This document shows positions 32,253 to 40,932 of a stretch of 44,318 nucleotides of DNA, piece after piece. The DNA comes from Sphingobacteriia bacterium. GTDB taxonomy: Bacteria > Bacteroidota > Bacteroidia > Bacteroidales > UBA7960. The position numbers and the translations under genes are program-made. Position 1 is the stretch's first letter. Every line of letters starts with the position of its first letter. Below the pieces are notes generated by a model. That model was given only the letters and a program-made list of their open reading frames with translations, did no database searches and had not been told where the DNA came from. Location: positions 1 through 44,318 of the forward strand of contig JAABSE010000025.1 of NCBI GenBank assembly GCA_011390575.1, written 5' to 3'.

Positions 32253-35200
32253 TTATTGAATGGTTTTGTCAGGCCCGATACTATCGGCCGTCTTCTTTTT
32301 TCGAAAGCGAAATTTTAAGGGTATTTTTCCTATCCGTCCTCCCAGTGTTTCGAAGGAAGTAAGCAATTTGCCCAGGGCATTGTAGTAAAGGGCAATGTAG
32401 GCAATAATGGTAAACATCCAGATTACTCCTACATTGAAATAAAACGTGGGTACAAGTGATCCAAAAAAGTTTTTATTGGGAGCCAGAAAGTGGCTTCTGA
32501 AACTCAGGGTTCTCCTGTCCTGCGGGTCGAGATAAACAGGATCGATCTTTTGCACAAGCCGGTTGCCAAGCCTCACCAGGGGTAAGGGGGCCATTGTGTT
32601 TCTGGCAAATCGGGAAAGATAGGTGTTGAAATTGTCATCGTAAAGTTCCTGGTACTCTGCCTGCTTTTCGGGAGTGCTTACCATTTGACTGATGCGCTGA
32701 TCAATGGTTTGATTGAGATTGTTAAAGTTCAGCCTGTAAAACTCCTGGAGCTGATCCAGGTAGCGGAGAATGTCGCCTGCCAGGGGCATATCAAACTCTT
32801 CTGTGTTGATTTGGGCAACATCTTCAAAAATTATCTTATGTTTTTCTGCCAGTGGTGAATTGTTTTCACGGGCTATTTCATTGTAAATGAGCTCGATATT
32901 GTCAGCTGATATGGTGTTCTCCTCACCAGCCATTTCACGGGAGCGGTAGGTTTCAACAAAGCCTCTGAGTTCGGGAATATAGTATACATTTTTATAGTTG
33001 AACAGGCTTTCCATTTTGCGCAATTCGTGAAACTGCCGTTCGTACCTGTTGTTGACAAACTGATTGACTATCAGTGCTTCGAATGCCCATCTTGAAGGCA
33101 TTACTTCAGCAATTACAGGAACTTTTTCGCGGCCTCCGCCAATGTTACGGTTTATCTTATCGAAGCTGAACATGGCTCCGGTAAGTACCATTTGTGGAAT
33201 AATGAGGAATGGTATGAGGATATAAATGGTAACCGCGGAGTTGAATGCTGAGGAAATGTTAAGCCCCAATACATTGGCAAGGGTAGAGAGGGAGAAAAAC
33301 ATCAACCAGTATTCAAAGTACATCCCGTTTATGCCTAAAATCGTATTTCCTACCAAAACAAAAAGTGCCGCCTGAATGGCTGAGATAATAAAAAGTATAC
33401 TCAGCTTGGAGAAAAGATAACTGCTGCGGCTCAGATTCAGAAAACTTTCACGTTTGAGTATTTTCCTGTCTTTGTATATTTCTTCAGCACTAACAATCAA
33501 TCCTACAAAAAGCGCTACAATGGTGCACATAAATAAATAGGGCATGATGTTTTCGTTATCGCGAAAAACATAAATGCTCGAAGTGGGATCGTCGATATAG
33601 CGTATAATATAGGCAAGCAAAAAGGCAAGAATAGGTGCTTCAAGTAAATTGAGCAGGATATATTGCGTATTGGCCAGTTTGCTGTACAGGTCTCTTGAAA
33701 AGAAAATCTTTAACTGGTTGAACCAGTTGGGCTTTTTGAATGAATCGGGCAGGGGATCAAACTCCTGTTGTTCCCGGAGTGTTTTTTTGTTTTCCTGGTA
33801 AAAATTGGCCCATTCAACAGGCGTAACCTTACGGGTTCCTGTGGTACGTCCGTACTCATCAACAATAAGTGATTCGATGATGCTGAAAATGGTTTCCGGA
33901 TTTACGTTCCCGCAACGGGGACATTCACCGATATCACTGTTTATCTGGTTGTCGATTTTCTTAAAATAAATGACCGCCTCCACAGGGTTACCATAGTAAA
34001 TCTGATGGCCGCCTTCATCAAGGATGATGACATTGTCAAACATCTTGTAGATTTCAGAAGAAGGCTGGTGGATAACTACAAAAATGAGCTTACCTCTCAC
34101 GGCAAGTTCACGCAGCAGCTCCATTACGTTTTCCGAATCTCGTGAAGAAAGACCAGAAGTGGGCTCGTCAACGAAAAGAACTGCCGGTTCGCGAATAAGC
34201 TCCAATCCGATATTGAGCCTTTTCCTTTGTCCACCACTGATTTTTTTGTCGAGCGGACTGCCCACCTTTAAATCTTTTCTCTGATAAAGGCCGAGACTAA
34301 GCAATACCTTATTTACTTTATCCGCTATCTCTGTTTCCGACAAATCTCTGTAAACCAGCTTGGTACTAAAATAGAGATTTTCGTACACCGTAAGTTCCTC
34401 AATAAGAAGGTCATCCTGGGGGATATATCCGATAATTCCTTTTATGAGTTCATTTTCTTCATGCAGATTTACCCCGTTAATCTGTACAAAACCTTTGCTG
34501 GGCTTATCAATGCCTGATAATACGTTGAGCAGCGTGGTTTTACCGGCACCACTTCCGCCCATGATGGCGACCATTTTGCCGGATTGTTCTTCAAGGTTGA
34601 TATCTCTTAACCCCACATGTCCGTTGGGAAAAGTAAGACCAAGGTCTTCAGCTTTAAAGCTTACATGAATGGCTGAAGAGTCGGAAAGAAACTTGGCCGC
34701 AATATCAGTATAAAAAATAGGTTTACCCTTGGGTTGCTTCAATACACTGCCATTGGCAAACAGGTAAATGCGCTGCTTGTTGATAGGCAGCCCGTTGAGC
34801 AGCAACTCGTTGTCGCCGGTATATCTGAGGAAGTACAAATCAACGCTCTTCACCCTGAGGATGATGATACTACCATTGAGTTGGGGCGATTGAATATAAT
34901 GAGAATTCTCATTGGCGACTTCTTGAGAGTCGATAATGAGAACTTCCTGGAAATCGTGTTTTTCATGTTGGCTTTCAATAACAAAGGAAGAGATGGCATT
35001 GTATTCTTCTTTTGAGATATTAAAAACCTCAGCGGCGGTATCAATGATAGCCATTCGCTGTGGAGTGAAGTTTTTGTCGGAATTCACCAGCTCAAAGAGC
35101 CTTACCAGAACAACTACTTTCTGTTTTTGGGTAAGGGTTTTGTTGATCTTCTTGGCAATCCCGAGTGTTTTTACGGAGTCCCTGACCGATGTGAGCCTTG

Positions 35201-35417
35201 GTTTTTTCTCTTTTTCCGGGTCATCATCCTTCTTTTTGGGCTTAGCTGCTTCGCTGAAGCTGTCAAACAAGGCCAGGTATTCTTTTACAGAACTTTCATT
35301 AAGCTGCTGCTTAAGAAAATTCTCCACGAATTCCCTTTCGTTTACCGATAAGCCAACATCCTGCTTTGCAATAATTGCAAAGAGTTGCATCAGAGCCTTG
35401 AGAATTTCTTCACTCAT
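32253..35417 (-). CDS. ABCG-like ABC transporter with N-terminal TerB-like and FHA-like regions
   Basis: A 1054-residue half-transporter with ATPase and membrane parts in one chain. Residues 1-150 form TerB-like helices (N-S-D-K-N-F-T in place of the acidic A-D-G-K turn); about 165-240 is a beta-rich, possibly FHA-like region (L-L-L-N-G-L-P-I). The ABC domain (about 255-490) has Walker A G-G-S-G-A-G-K-T-T, Q-loop I-P-Q-D-D, signature S-G-G-Q-R-K-R, Walker B V-L-F-V-D-E-P-T and H-loop V-I-H-Q. A C-P-R-C-G knuckle lies near 510. ABC2-type helices span about 580-760, then about 220 soluble residues, and a last helix near 1005-1030. The order ABC then helices is of the ABCG/WHITE type. Substrate unknown; most likely an exporter under control of the Sia genes. 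Confidence 0.9.
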   Translation of the reverse strand: MSEEILKALMQLFAIIAKQDVGLSVNEREFVENFLKQQLNESSVKEYLALFDSFSEAAKPKKKDDDPEKEKKPRLTSVRDSVKTLGIAKKINKTLTQKQKVVVLVRLFELVNSDKNFTPQRMAIIDTAAEVFNISKEEYNAISSFVIESQHEKHDFQEVLIIDSQEVANENSHYIQSPQLNGSIIILRVKSVDLYFLRYTGDNELLLNGLPINKQRIYLFANGSVLKQPKGKPIFYTDIAAKFLSDSSAIHVSFKAEDLGLTFPNGHVGLRDINLEEQSGKMVAIMGGSGAGKTTLLNVLSGIDKPSKGFVQINGVNLHEENELIKGIIGYIPQDDLLIEELTVYENLYFSTKLVYRDLSETEIADKVNKVLLSLGLYQRKDLKVGSPLDKKISGGQRKRLNIGLELIREPAVLFVDEPTSGLSSRDSENVMELLRELAVRGKLIFVVIHQPSSEIYKMFDNVIILDEGGHQIYYGNPVEAVIYFKKIDNQINSDIGECPRCGNVNPETIFSIIESLIVDEYGRTTGTRKVTPVEWANFYQENKKTLREQQEFDPLPDSFKKPNWFNQLKIFFSRDLYSKLANTQYILLNLLEAPILAFLLAYIIRYIDDPTSSIYVFRDNENIMPYLFMCTIVALFVGLIVSAEEIYKDRKILKRESFLNLSRSSYLFSKLSILFIISAIQAALFVLVGNTILGINGMYFEYWLMFFSLSTLANVLGLNISSAFNSAVTIYILIPFLIIPQMVLTGAMFSFDKINRNIGGGREKVPVIAEVMPSRWAFEALIVNQFVNNRYERQFHELRKMESLFNYKNVYYIPELRGFVETYRSREMAGEENTISADNIELIYNEIARENNSPLAEKHKIIFEDVAQINTEEFDMPLAGDILRYLDQLQEFYRLNFNNLNQTIDQRISQMVSTPEKQAEYQELYDDNFNTYLSRFARNTMAPLPLVRLGNRLVQKIDPVYLDPQDRRTLSFRSHFLAPNKNFFGSLVPTFYFNVGVIWMFTIIAYIALYYNALGKLLTSFETLGGRIGKIPLKFRFRKKKTADSIGPDKTIQ

Positions 35418-35449
35418 TTAGTGGTGTGTTTTTGGTGATATGGGTAATA

Positions 35450-35824
35450 TTAGTAACTGTGCATCTCAAAAGGAATGTCAACAATTTCTGAATATTCTTC
35501 TCCGGCTTCTTCCATGTCTTCATCGTCTTCCTGGAAATACCACTGCACAACCACTTCACTGCCAGCATTGAGGATATCTTCAAATTTGAGAAGAATGTCA
35601 AGCAATATCTTTGAAGAGGCAGTATTGAAATATTCCAGTCTGAAGATCACATCGGTTTTAGGGTTTGGGGATTTGGCATACTCCTCAATCCATTGAATTA
35701 CGGGTGCATAAAAAGTAACTACATCTTCCGGTAGCGAGCGACCAGAAAATTCAATAATATTGCTTTCTGCATCGAGTATTACATTGGGTGTATCGTCCGT
35801 TCCTTTAATTTTTATTACTTCCAT
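35450..35824 (-). CDS. siaC: SiaC-family (DUF1987) regulatory phosphoprotein
   Basis: A 124-residue SiaC-family protein, close to the size of Pseudomonas SiaC. The core Y-F-N-T-A-S-S-K-I-L-L contains Thr68 in the N-T-x-S-S context, the residue that SiaB phosphorylates and SiaA dephosphorylates in Pseudomonas. The N-terminus (I-F/L-D-A-E-S-N-I-I-E-F-S-G-R-S) is the conserved first sheet. In Pseudomonas, unphosphorylated SiaC activates the diguanylate cyclase SiaD. No such cyclase is here; an ABC transporter gene follows instead, 32 bases downstream. The Asp/Glu-rich tail (D-E-D-M-E-E-A-G-E-E) is longer than usual. Confidence 0.92.
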   Translation of the reverse strand: MEVIKIKGTDDTPNVILDAESNIIEFSGRSLPEDVVTFYAPVIQWIEEYAKSPNPKTDVIFRLEYFNTASSKILLDILLKFEDILNAGSEVVVQWYFQEDDEDMEEAGEEYSEIVDIPFEMHSY

Positions 35825-35858
35825 GATACTTATTTATTTTTTGGTGAAAATCTCTGTT

Positions 35859-36434
35859 TTATTTGCGTGAAATCTTGGTTCTCAAAAGAAAAAAGGAGTT
35901 GTTGTCGTCAATATCAATAAAATTGTATTCCAACTTTTCTCCGGTTTTTCTGGCGATATCAATGAGTCCCAGGCCGGCACCGCCTTTTTCGGACAATGAA
36001 CCTTCGCGCATCTGCTTTTTAAAGAGCTCCTTCAGGCCGTCTTTGTCCAGCTGATTAATTTTTTCAAGCAGCGCTTTTAATTCAACAACTTTGGTTTTTT
36101 CTACTGCATTTCCTGTCAAAATCTGATAACCCTGATTCTCGTCATCCAGCCTTCCAACGATGAAAATGCCATTGCCTGCAAAATTGGTTCCGTCTTCTGC
36201 AACCGTTTCTTCAGCATGTTTGCTCAAATTTTGCAAACACTCTACCATAACATGAAACACCTTTTTCTTCATTGAGGCATCTTCACTATAGCTGTCCATC
36301 TTGTTTTCGGCAAGAGAGGTAAAGGCTTTGGTAATCTGGTGGGTGATCTCTCCTTCATAAACAAGCGTGAATTTGTTGGCAAGCATCTCGTTATGAAACT
36401 CATAGACCAATTTCATGTAATCCACATTTTCCAT
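35859..36434 (-). CDS. siaB: SiaB-family protein kinase (GHKL type)
   Basis: A 191-residue protein of the SiaB family. It has a GHKL-like N box (E65-C-L-Q-N69-L-S-K-H73) and G box (G-G-A-G-L-G-L, about 151-157). The N-terminal part (F-T-L-V-Y-E-G-E-I) is conserved in SiaB. In Pseudomonas, SiaB phosphorylates the threonine of SiaC. Gene order SiaA-like, SiaB, SiaC is the same here, 34 bases to siaC. The substrate residue of SiaC (Thr68) is present, so the kinase reaction is probably conserved. Regulated by the sensor domains of the upstream phosphatase only indirectly, through SiaC. Confidence 0.88.
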   Translation of the reverse strand: MENVDYMKLVYEFHNEMLANKFTLVYEGEITHQITKAFTSLAENKMDSYSEDASMKKKVFHVMVECLQNLSKHAEETVAEDGTNFAGNGIFIVGRLDDENQGYQILTGNAVEKTKVVELKALLEKINQLDKDGLKELFKKQMREGSLSEKGGAGLGLIDIARKTGEKLEYNFIDIDDNNSFFLLRTKISRK

Positions 36435-36489
36435 TTTTTTTATTTTTTCAATTTATAATTCAGGCGTATTATTTTTCTACTTATTTAGT

Positions 36490-39084
36490 TTAAAATCTGA
36501 TGCCGATTAGCAGTACATCATCAATGGGAACTTCATCCCCCAGCCATTGCTGGTAATCTTTTTTGAACAGATTATACATTTGATTCATGGGCATATCCTT
36601 ATTCTCCAGAATATGATTCTTGATTCGTTTGGGAAAATACTTTCTTCCTTCAGGTCCTCCGAACTGATCGGGCAGTCCATCCGAAAAGAAATATATACAA
36701 TCGTTTTTCTGAAGTTTAAATACATGATTTTCGAAGTTAGGCTCCGGTTTTCCTTCTTTGGGGATACCTCCTATGGCTGAACGGGTGCCTTTGGTCTCAA
36801 TGAGTTCTCCGTCTCTTACCAGGTATAAAGGTCTGTGGGCTCCCGAAAACTGCAATTCCATTTCTTTGTAATTCACTTTACACAGCGCAACGTCCATACC
36901 ATCTCGTGCACTGGCTCCTTCTTTATCCTGACGCAGGGTCTGCTGAACTCCTTTGTGGAGCTGGGTCAGGATTTCACCGGGTGAAAGCACGGTTGGCTGA
37001 CTGAGTATCTGGTTCATGATAAAGTAACCAATCAACGAAAGCATGGCTCCGGGGACACCATGTCCGGTACAGTCTATGGCTGCAATATAAACATCGTCGT
37101 CTTTTTCATACATCCACGGAAAATCACCGCTGACTATATCGCGGGGAAGGTAGAACATGAATGAATCAGGGAAACTCTGCTTGATAAGCTTCTGACTGGG
37201 CAGAATGGCGTTTTGCAGCCTGAAGGCATAGTTGATACTGTCGGTAATCTTTGCATTCTTCTCCTTTACTTCTTCTTCAATTTTCTTCAATGCGGTGATG
37301 TCATGGAAGATGAAAAGAATAGTCTCCAATCGCCCTTCTTCACTGAATTCAGGTATAGCATTGAGGGCCATTATTATTTTGTTATCCTCTGCTATGGAAA
37401 AGGTTATCTCTTTTTGAATTTTTTCTTTACTCTTTTTTATATCCTCCGCAATATTGTCGATGGTTTCCACCATATCTTCCGATAGGCCTACTTCGCTGAT
37501 GTGTTTTTTGTTGAACTCTTCGGCTTTTCCTCCTGTGTAGGATTCAATGGCCGGGTTGGCATAAAACACGATTCTGCTCAGGTCAATCCGCAAAATAATA
37601 TCAGGAGAGTTGTCAGAAAGGGTTTGCATCTGACCGCGCATACGCTGTTCCTTTTCTGCTCTTTTCCTTTCGGTGATATCGCTGGTGTTGAGGATCAGTC
37701 CATTGATAGCCGGGTCATCAAGCAGGTTTCGGCCGGTTGTTTCCAGAAACATGATGGCGCCATGCTTGTTGAGGTAAGTATACTGAATTTTCTGAGAGTC
37801 AACGGGGGTTGCCAGCAAATCCTCAAACATCTTGTTGATAATGGTTTGCCCTTTTTTGTTGATACGGTCGAAATCCTTTCCGCTAAACATTTCCTCTTCA
37901 TTATAACCAAGGATATTATGCACCGAAGGACTAACATATTTTAATTTTTTTTCTGCATCATAAATGGTGATAAGCTCAGAAGCATTTTCCAGGAGTGAAT
38001 ACAATCGTTTCTGGCTCTGGTTTACTTCTTCTACTTTTTCTTCCAGGTGGGTATTGGTTTTCTCCAGCTCTTCCTGTGTAAGGCGCATTTCTTCGGCATT
38101 CTGACGAAGCTCTTCCTCGTTTTCTTTCAACTCCTGGGTCATTTCCTGCGATTCATGAAGCAGGCGTTCGGTCTTTTCGGTGATTTTAAGGTTGTAGAAA
38201 GTACGGGCAACAATCTCGGCAATTTCCTTCACAAAAGCTATCTCATGAGGCTTGAATTCTTTAACCGAGGCAAATTCAAAGGCGCCCTGTAGCTTCTCTT
38301 CCATAAAAAGAGGCACAATGAGCAGGCTGTCGGGCTTTTTCTCTCCCAGAATACCGGAAGTAATGCTCAGATAGTATTCGGGTATTTCTGTTCTGTGTAT
38401 AATATCCTTTTCAATGGCTGCCTGGCCTACCAGTCCTTCACCGATGCGCACCTCATCTTTGAGGTATTTCTTTCGGTTGTATGCATAGGATGCAGAAATG
38501 CGCAGCACATTAGATTCATCATCATAAATATAGAAAACCCCTTGCACAACGTCGATATATTTGATCAGGGCTTCGAGTACTTCATAGCTCAATAGATTTA
38601 CGTCGTTGTGCAGCCGGAGTATTTGTCCGATTTGATCCTTGCCGCGCATCTCCCAGTTTTGAAGGGATTCTTTTTGGTTATTGTCGTAAAGTTTGTCTCT
38701 GAGGTTTTGAAGGGTCTTTCCAAGGGTGTCGGAATCGTCTGAAATCTCAAATTCTATGTCGTACCTGCCGTTACCAATTTCTTCGGCAAAGGTGGCTACT
38801 TTGTTGATGTTTTGTGTTTGGCTGTTGAGAATGTTGTGGATTTTATCTGCTTCCTGCTGTTTTTTCTCAAGAAAAGTATAAATAAAATAGCCTGCCAGTC
38901 CGAAAATCAGCGGAATCAAATCCAGGATAATCAAAACAGGGCTGGAAGCATGAATCTGTTGAATGGACGAGAATCCAAATCCCAGATTAAGACGGCTAAG
39001 TTCCACAATCCATGCAAAAAGCGGAAAAATAAAGCCTATCAGAACGGAGAATATAACAACTTGTTTTTTGTCAAAAACCTTCAT
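36490..39084 (-). CDS. Membrane GAF-PAS-PAS-SpoIIE (PP2C) phosphatase, SiaA-like
   Basis: An 864-residue membrane protein. Two helices (about 9-31 and 47-69) face a HAMP-like segment (about 85-135). A GAF domain (about 165-305) has G-E-G-L-V-G-Q-A-A. A heptad coiled coil (about 310-370) is rich in Glu/Gln. Two PAS domains (about 375-490 and 505-620) precede a SpoIIE-type phosphatase (about 640-864) with D-I-V-S-G-D-F, D-C-T-G-H-G-V-P-G-A-M-L-S and F-S-D-G-L-P-D-Q-F. The phosphatase should dephosphorylate SiaC. Pseudomonas SiaA has an extracytoplasmic and HAMP region but not this GAF/PAS set, so the sensing is different. It starts the unit with siaB and siaC (55 and 34 bases). Confidence 0.93.
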   Translation of the reverse strand: MKVFDKKQVVIFSVLIGFIFPLFAWIVELSRLNLGFGFSSIQQIHASSPVLIILDLIPLIFGLAGYFIYTFLEKKQQEADKIHNILNSQTQNINKVATFAEEIGNGRYDIEFEISDDSDTLGKTLQNLRDKLYDNNQKESLQNWEMRGKDQIGQILRLHNDVNLLSYEVLEALIKYIDVVQGVFYIYDDESNVLRISASYAYNRKKYLKDEVRIGEGLVGQAAIEKDIIHRTEIPEYYLSITSGILGEKKPDSLLIVPLFMEEKLQGAFEFASVKEFKPHEIAFVKEIAEIVARTFYNLKITEKTERLLHESQEMTQELKENEEELRQNAEEMRLTQEELEKTNTHLEEKVEEVNQSQKRLYSLLENASELITIYDAEKKLKYVSPSVHNILGYNEEEMFSGKDFDRINKKGQTIINKMFEDLLATPVDSQKIQYTYLNKHGAIMFLETTGRNLLDDPAINGLILNTSDITERKRAEKEQRMRGQMQTLSDNSPDIILRIDLSRIVFYANPAIESYTGGKAEEFNKKHISEVGLSEDMVETIDNIAEDIKKSKEKIQKEITFSIAEDNKIIMALNAIPEFSEEGRLETILFIFHDITALKKIEEEVKEKNAKITDSINYAFRLQNAILPSQKLIKQSFPDSFMFYLPRDIVSGDFPWMYEKDDDVYIAAIDCTGHGVPGAMLSLIGYFIMNQILSQPTVLSPGEILTQLHKGVQQTLRQDKEGASARDGMDVALCKVNYKEMELQFSGAHRPLYLVRDGELIETKGTRSAIGGIPKEGKPEPNFENHVFKLQKNDCIYFFSDGLPDQFGGPEGRKYFPKRIKNHILENKDMPMNQMYNLFKKDYQQWLGDEVPIDDVLLIGIRF

Positions 39085-39167
39085 AAACGGGACAATTGGT
39101 TATATGTGTCAGCAGGTAAATATTAAAATTATCACTGATAAAAATCAGGGTCTTATTCGAATCAGGG

Positions 39168-39175
39168 CAAAAATA
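39168..39175 (-). promoter_or_regulatory. Probable -7 box for the SiaA-like operon
   Basis: TATTTTTG on the minus strand in the 142-base gap after the GAF gene. The nearest TTG is at 14 bases, too short, so the -33 is not certain. Confidence 0.35.
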
Positions 39176-39226
39176 CATTTAAAAAGAAACAAAAACCCCT
39201 GTGTTTTACGCAAAAATGAACTTTTT

Positions 39227-40060
39227 TTACACGTAGAAATCTCTTAGTTTTTCGCTTAATCCTTGAATGATTTCAACATCCTGTTTGTCAAATTCTTTGA
39301 AGGAAGCGATCTCAAGCACAGCAAAAGTATTGTCTTCCTCTCTTGTCCATGGAACAATCAGAAGATGGGAGGGAGTGGCAGAGCCAAGACCCGACTTCAC
39401 GGTAATGTATCCCTGGGGTAACTCATCAAGGTATAAGGGTTCTGCGGCTTTGGCCACCTGGCCAATCAGACCTTCTCCCAATTGAAACTCAAATACTTTT
39501 TCATCGGGGATGTAAAAAGCGTAGGTTGCTGATAATACCAGTTTGTCGGTCTCTTCGGTCTTGTTGCGAACAAAAATCTCTGCCTGAGTTACTTCATATA
39601 CATCCGCAAGGCAAGCCAGAATGGTTTCCGACACAACTTTCCTGTCTTCCGTTGTTTTTCCTTTAAGTGCTGTTGCGATGCATTGATGCAGGTTTTGTTT
39701 TTTCTGTTCAAACTCCTGTTTCAGCTGTTCTTCTTTTTCCATCCGCACCTTTTCAGTATCTGTTTCATCTTCCTGTTGTTGTGCCTGGGTGGTATCTGTT
39801 TCTTTTTCTAACAGAAGTTTCTTGCTCCTTTTGTGTTCGACCAATTCATATGTGATTAAGCCTACTACTACCAGAAAGGGGATGAAAACCACCAGGGCCT
39901 GGAAAATATATAAGTTTTGTATTATCGTCCCTGTTTGGTCCTGCAGGCCTGCTTCATTGGTTATTGTATCAATTCTGCCCGTGCTTGCAAATAAAAGCCT
40001 GGCCATAATGATCAGGAAAACTTCAATGGCAATGTACAGAAATAACTTTATACGGTTCAT
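39227..40060 (-). CDS. Membrane GAF-domain protein, output-less relative of the phosphatase
   Basis: A 277-residue protein from the ATG at 40060; a longer frame has a GTG start nine codons upstream. Two helices (about 5-27 and 53-77) are followed by a coiled coil rich in Glu and Gln (about 80-140) and one GAF domain (about 145-275). The GAF shares G-E-G-L-[IV]-G-Q-x-A, the L-L-I-V-P segment and F-A-x-[LF]-E-[IF]-A-S-[FV]-K-E-F with the GAF of the SiaA-like phosphatase, so these are paralogues. It lacks the PAS and phosphatase parts. It lies between cheB and the Sia unit; a TATTTTTG at 40203-40210 may be its -7 box. It could dimerise with the phosphatase. Confidence 0.88.
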   Translation of the reverse strand: MNRIKLFLYIAIEVFLIIMARLLFASTGRIDTITNEAGLQDQTGTIIQNLYIFQALVVFIPFLVVVGLITYELVEHKRSKKLLLEKETDTTQAQQQEDETDTEKVRMEKEEQLKQEFEQKKQNLHQCIATALKGKTTEDRKVVSETILACLADVYEVTQAEIFVRNKTEETDKLVLSATYAFYIPDEKVFEFQLGEGLIGQVAKAAEPLYLDELPQGYITVKSGLGSATPSHLLIVPWTREEDNTFAVLEIASFKEFDKQDVEIIQGLSEKLRDFYV

Positions 40061-40294
40061 GAGTCTTGTTTTTAATGTTCGTATCACAAGCCTGACTTTG
40101 CAAAAACTGTCAGGTTAGATAATCTCTTTGTATTTATTTCTTATTCTTTTGATAGTTAGTGTTGTAAGAAATCTTTTGGTGAAATTTGCAATAAAAAAGG
40201 GACAAAAATAATGGATTTTGTTGGTTCTTCAGGTATATCCACAAGTGTTGATACGTATAAACCACAATAACGTTATACTACACAGCGAAAATTT

Positions 40295-40861
40295 TTATGG
40301 ATTTAATTTTGATAAAAACCTGATAATTTCATCCACCTTCAATATATGGTCTACTTGTCCGGCTTTATCCAGGGCAGCAGTTGGCATTGTAGGCATCTGT
40401 GCTTCGGAAGGATCCTGGACGATGGTTAAGCCTCCGTAGTCTTTTACTTTTTTCAGTCCCATTGCTCCATCTCTATTGGCTCCCGAAAGGATTATCCCAA
40501 CGGTCTTTTCTTTGTAGCAATAGGCACCGGTAGCAAAAGTAAGATCGATTGCCGGTCTGGAATGATTTACGGGTTCTTCGGTGGAAAGCGCAAACTTGCC
40601 AGCCAGTTCAATGTATAAATGATAATTGGCAGGAGCCAGGTAAACATTGCCGGGTTTAAGTCCTTCTTTGTCGAGGGGCTCAATAACGGGTAACACTGAT
40701 TTAATAGAAAGTGCTTCAACAAATCCGTGCCGAATGTGTTTTAGCCGGTGCAAAGCCAGTACCACCGGAATATTAAATCCGGCAGGCAGCTTGCTTAGTA
40801 TTCTGGTAACCAACTGAAAACTACCTGCTGACCCTCCTATGATAATCAATTTATACTTCAT
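40295..40861 (-). CDS. CheB-type methylesterase, stand-alone, no receiver
   Basis: A 188-residue methylesterase domain from the ATG at 40861 (M-K-Y-K-L). The catalytic triad is S11 (G-G-S-A-G-S), H38 (A-L-H-R) and D131 (G-A-N-R-D-G). It has no N-terminal receiver, so phosphorylation cannot control it as in enteric CheB. It removes methyl groups from glutamate methyl esters of receptors or deamidates glutamine; here the substrate is unknown. It is 71 bases after the cheR stop and probably in its operon. Confidence 0.92.
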   Translation of the reverse strand: MKYKLIIIGGSAGSFQLVTRILSKLPAGFNIPVVLALHRLKHIRHGFVEALSIKSVLPVIEPLDKEGLKPGNVYLAPANYHLYIELAGKFALSTEEPVNHSRPAIDLTFATGAYCYKEKTVGIILSGANRDGAMGLKKVKDYGGLTIVQDPSEAQMPTMPTAALDKAGQVDHILKVDEIIRFLSKLNP

Positions 40862-40932
40862 TATTTCAGTTTGTTTTTCCGGCAATTCTCCGGCCACACA
40901 TACCGGCCATGTTTTCTATGCCTGGTATATGA

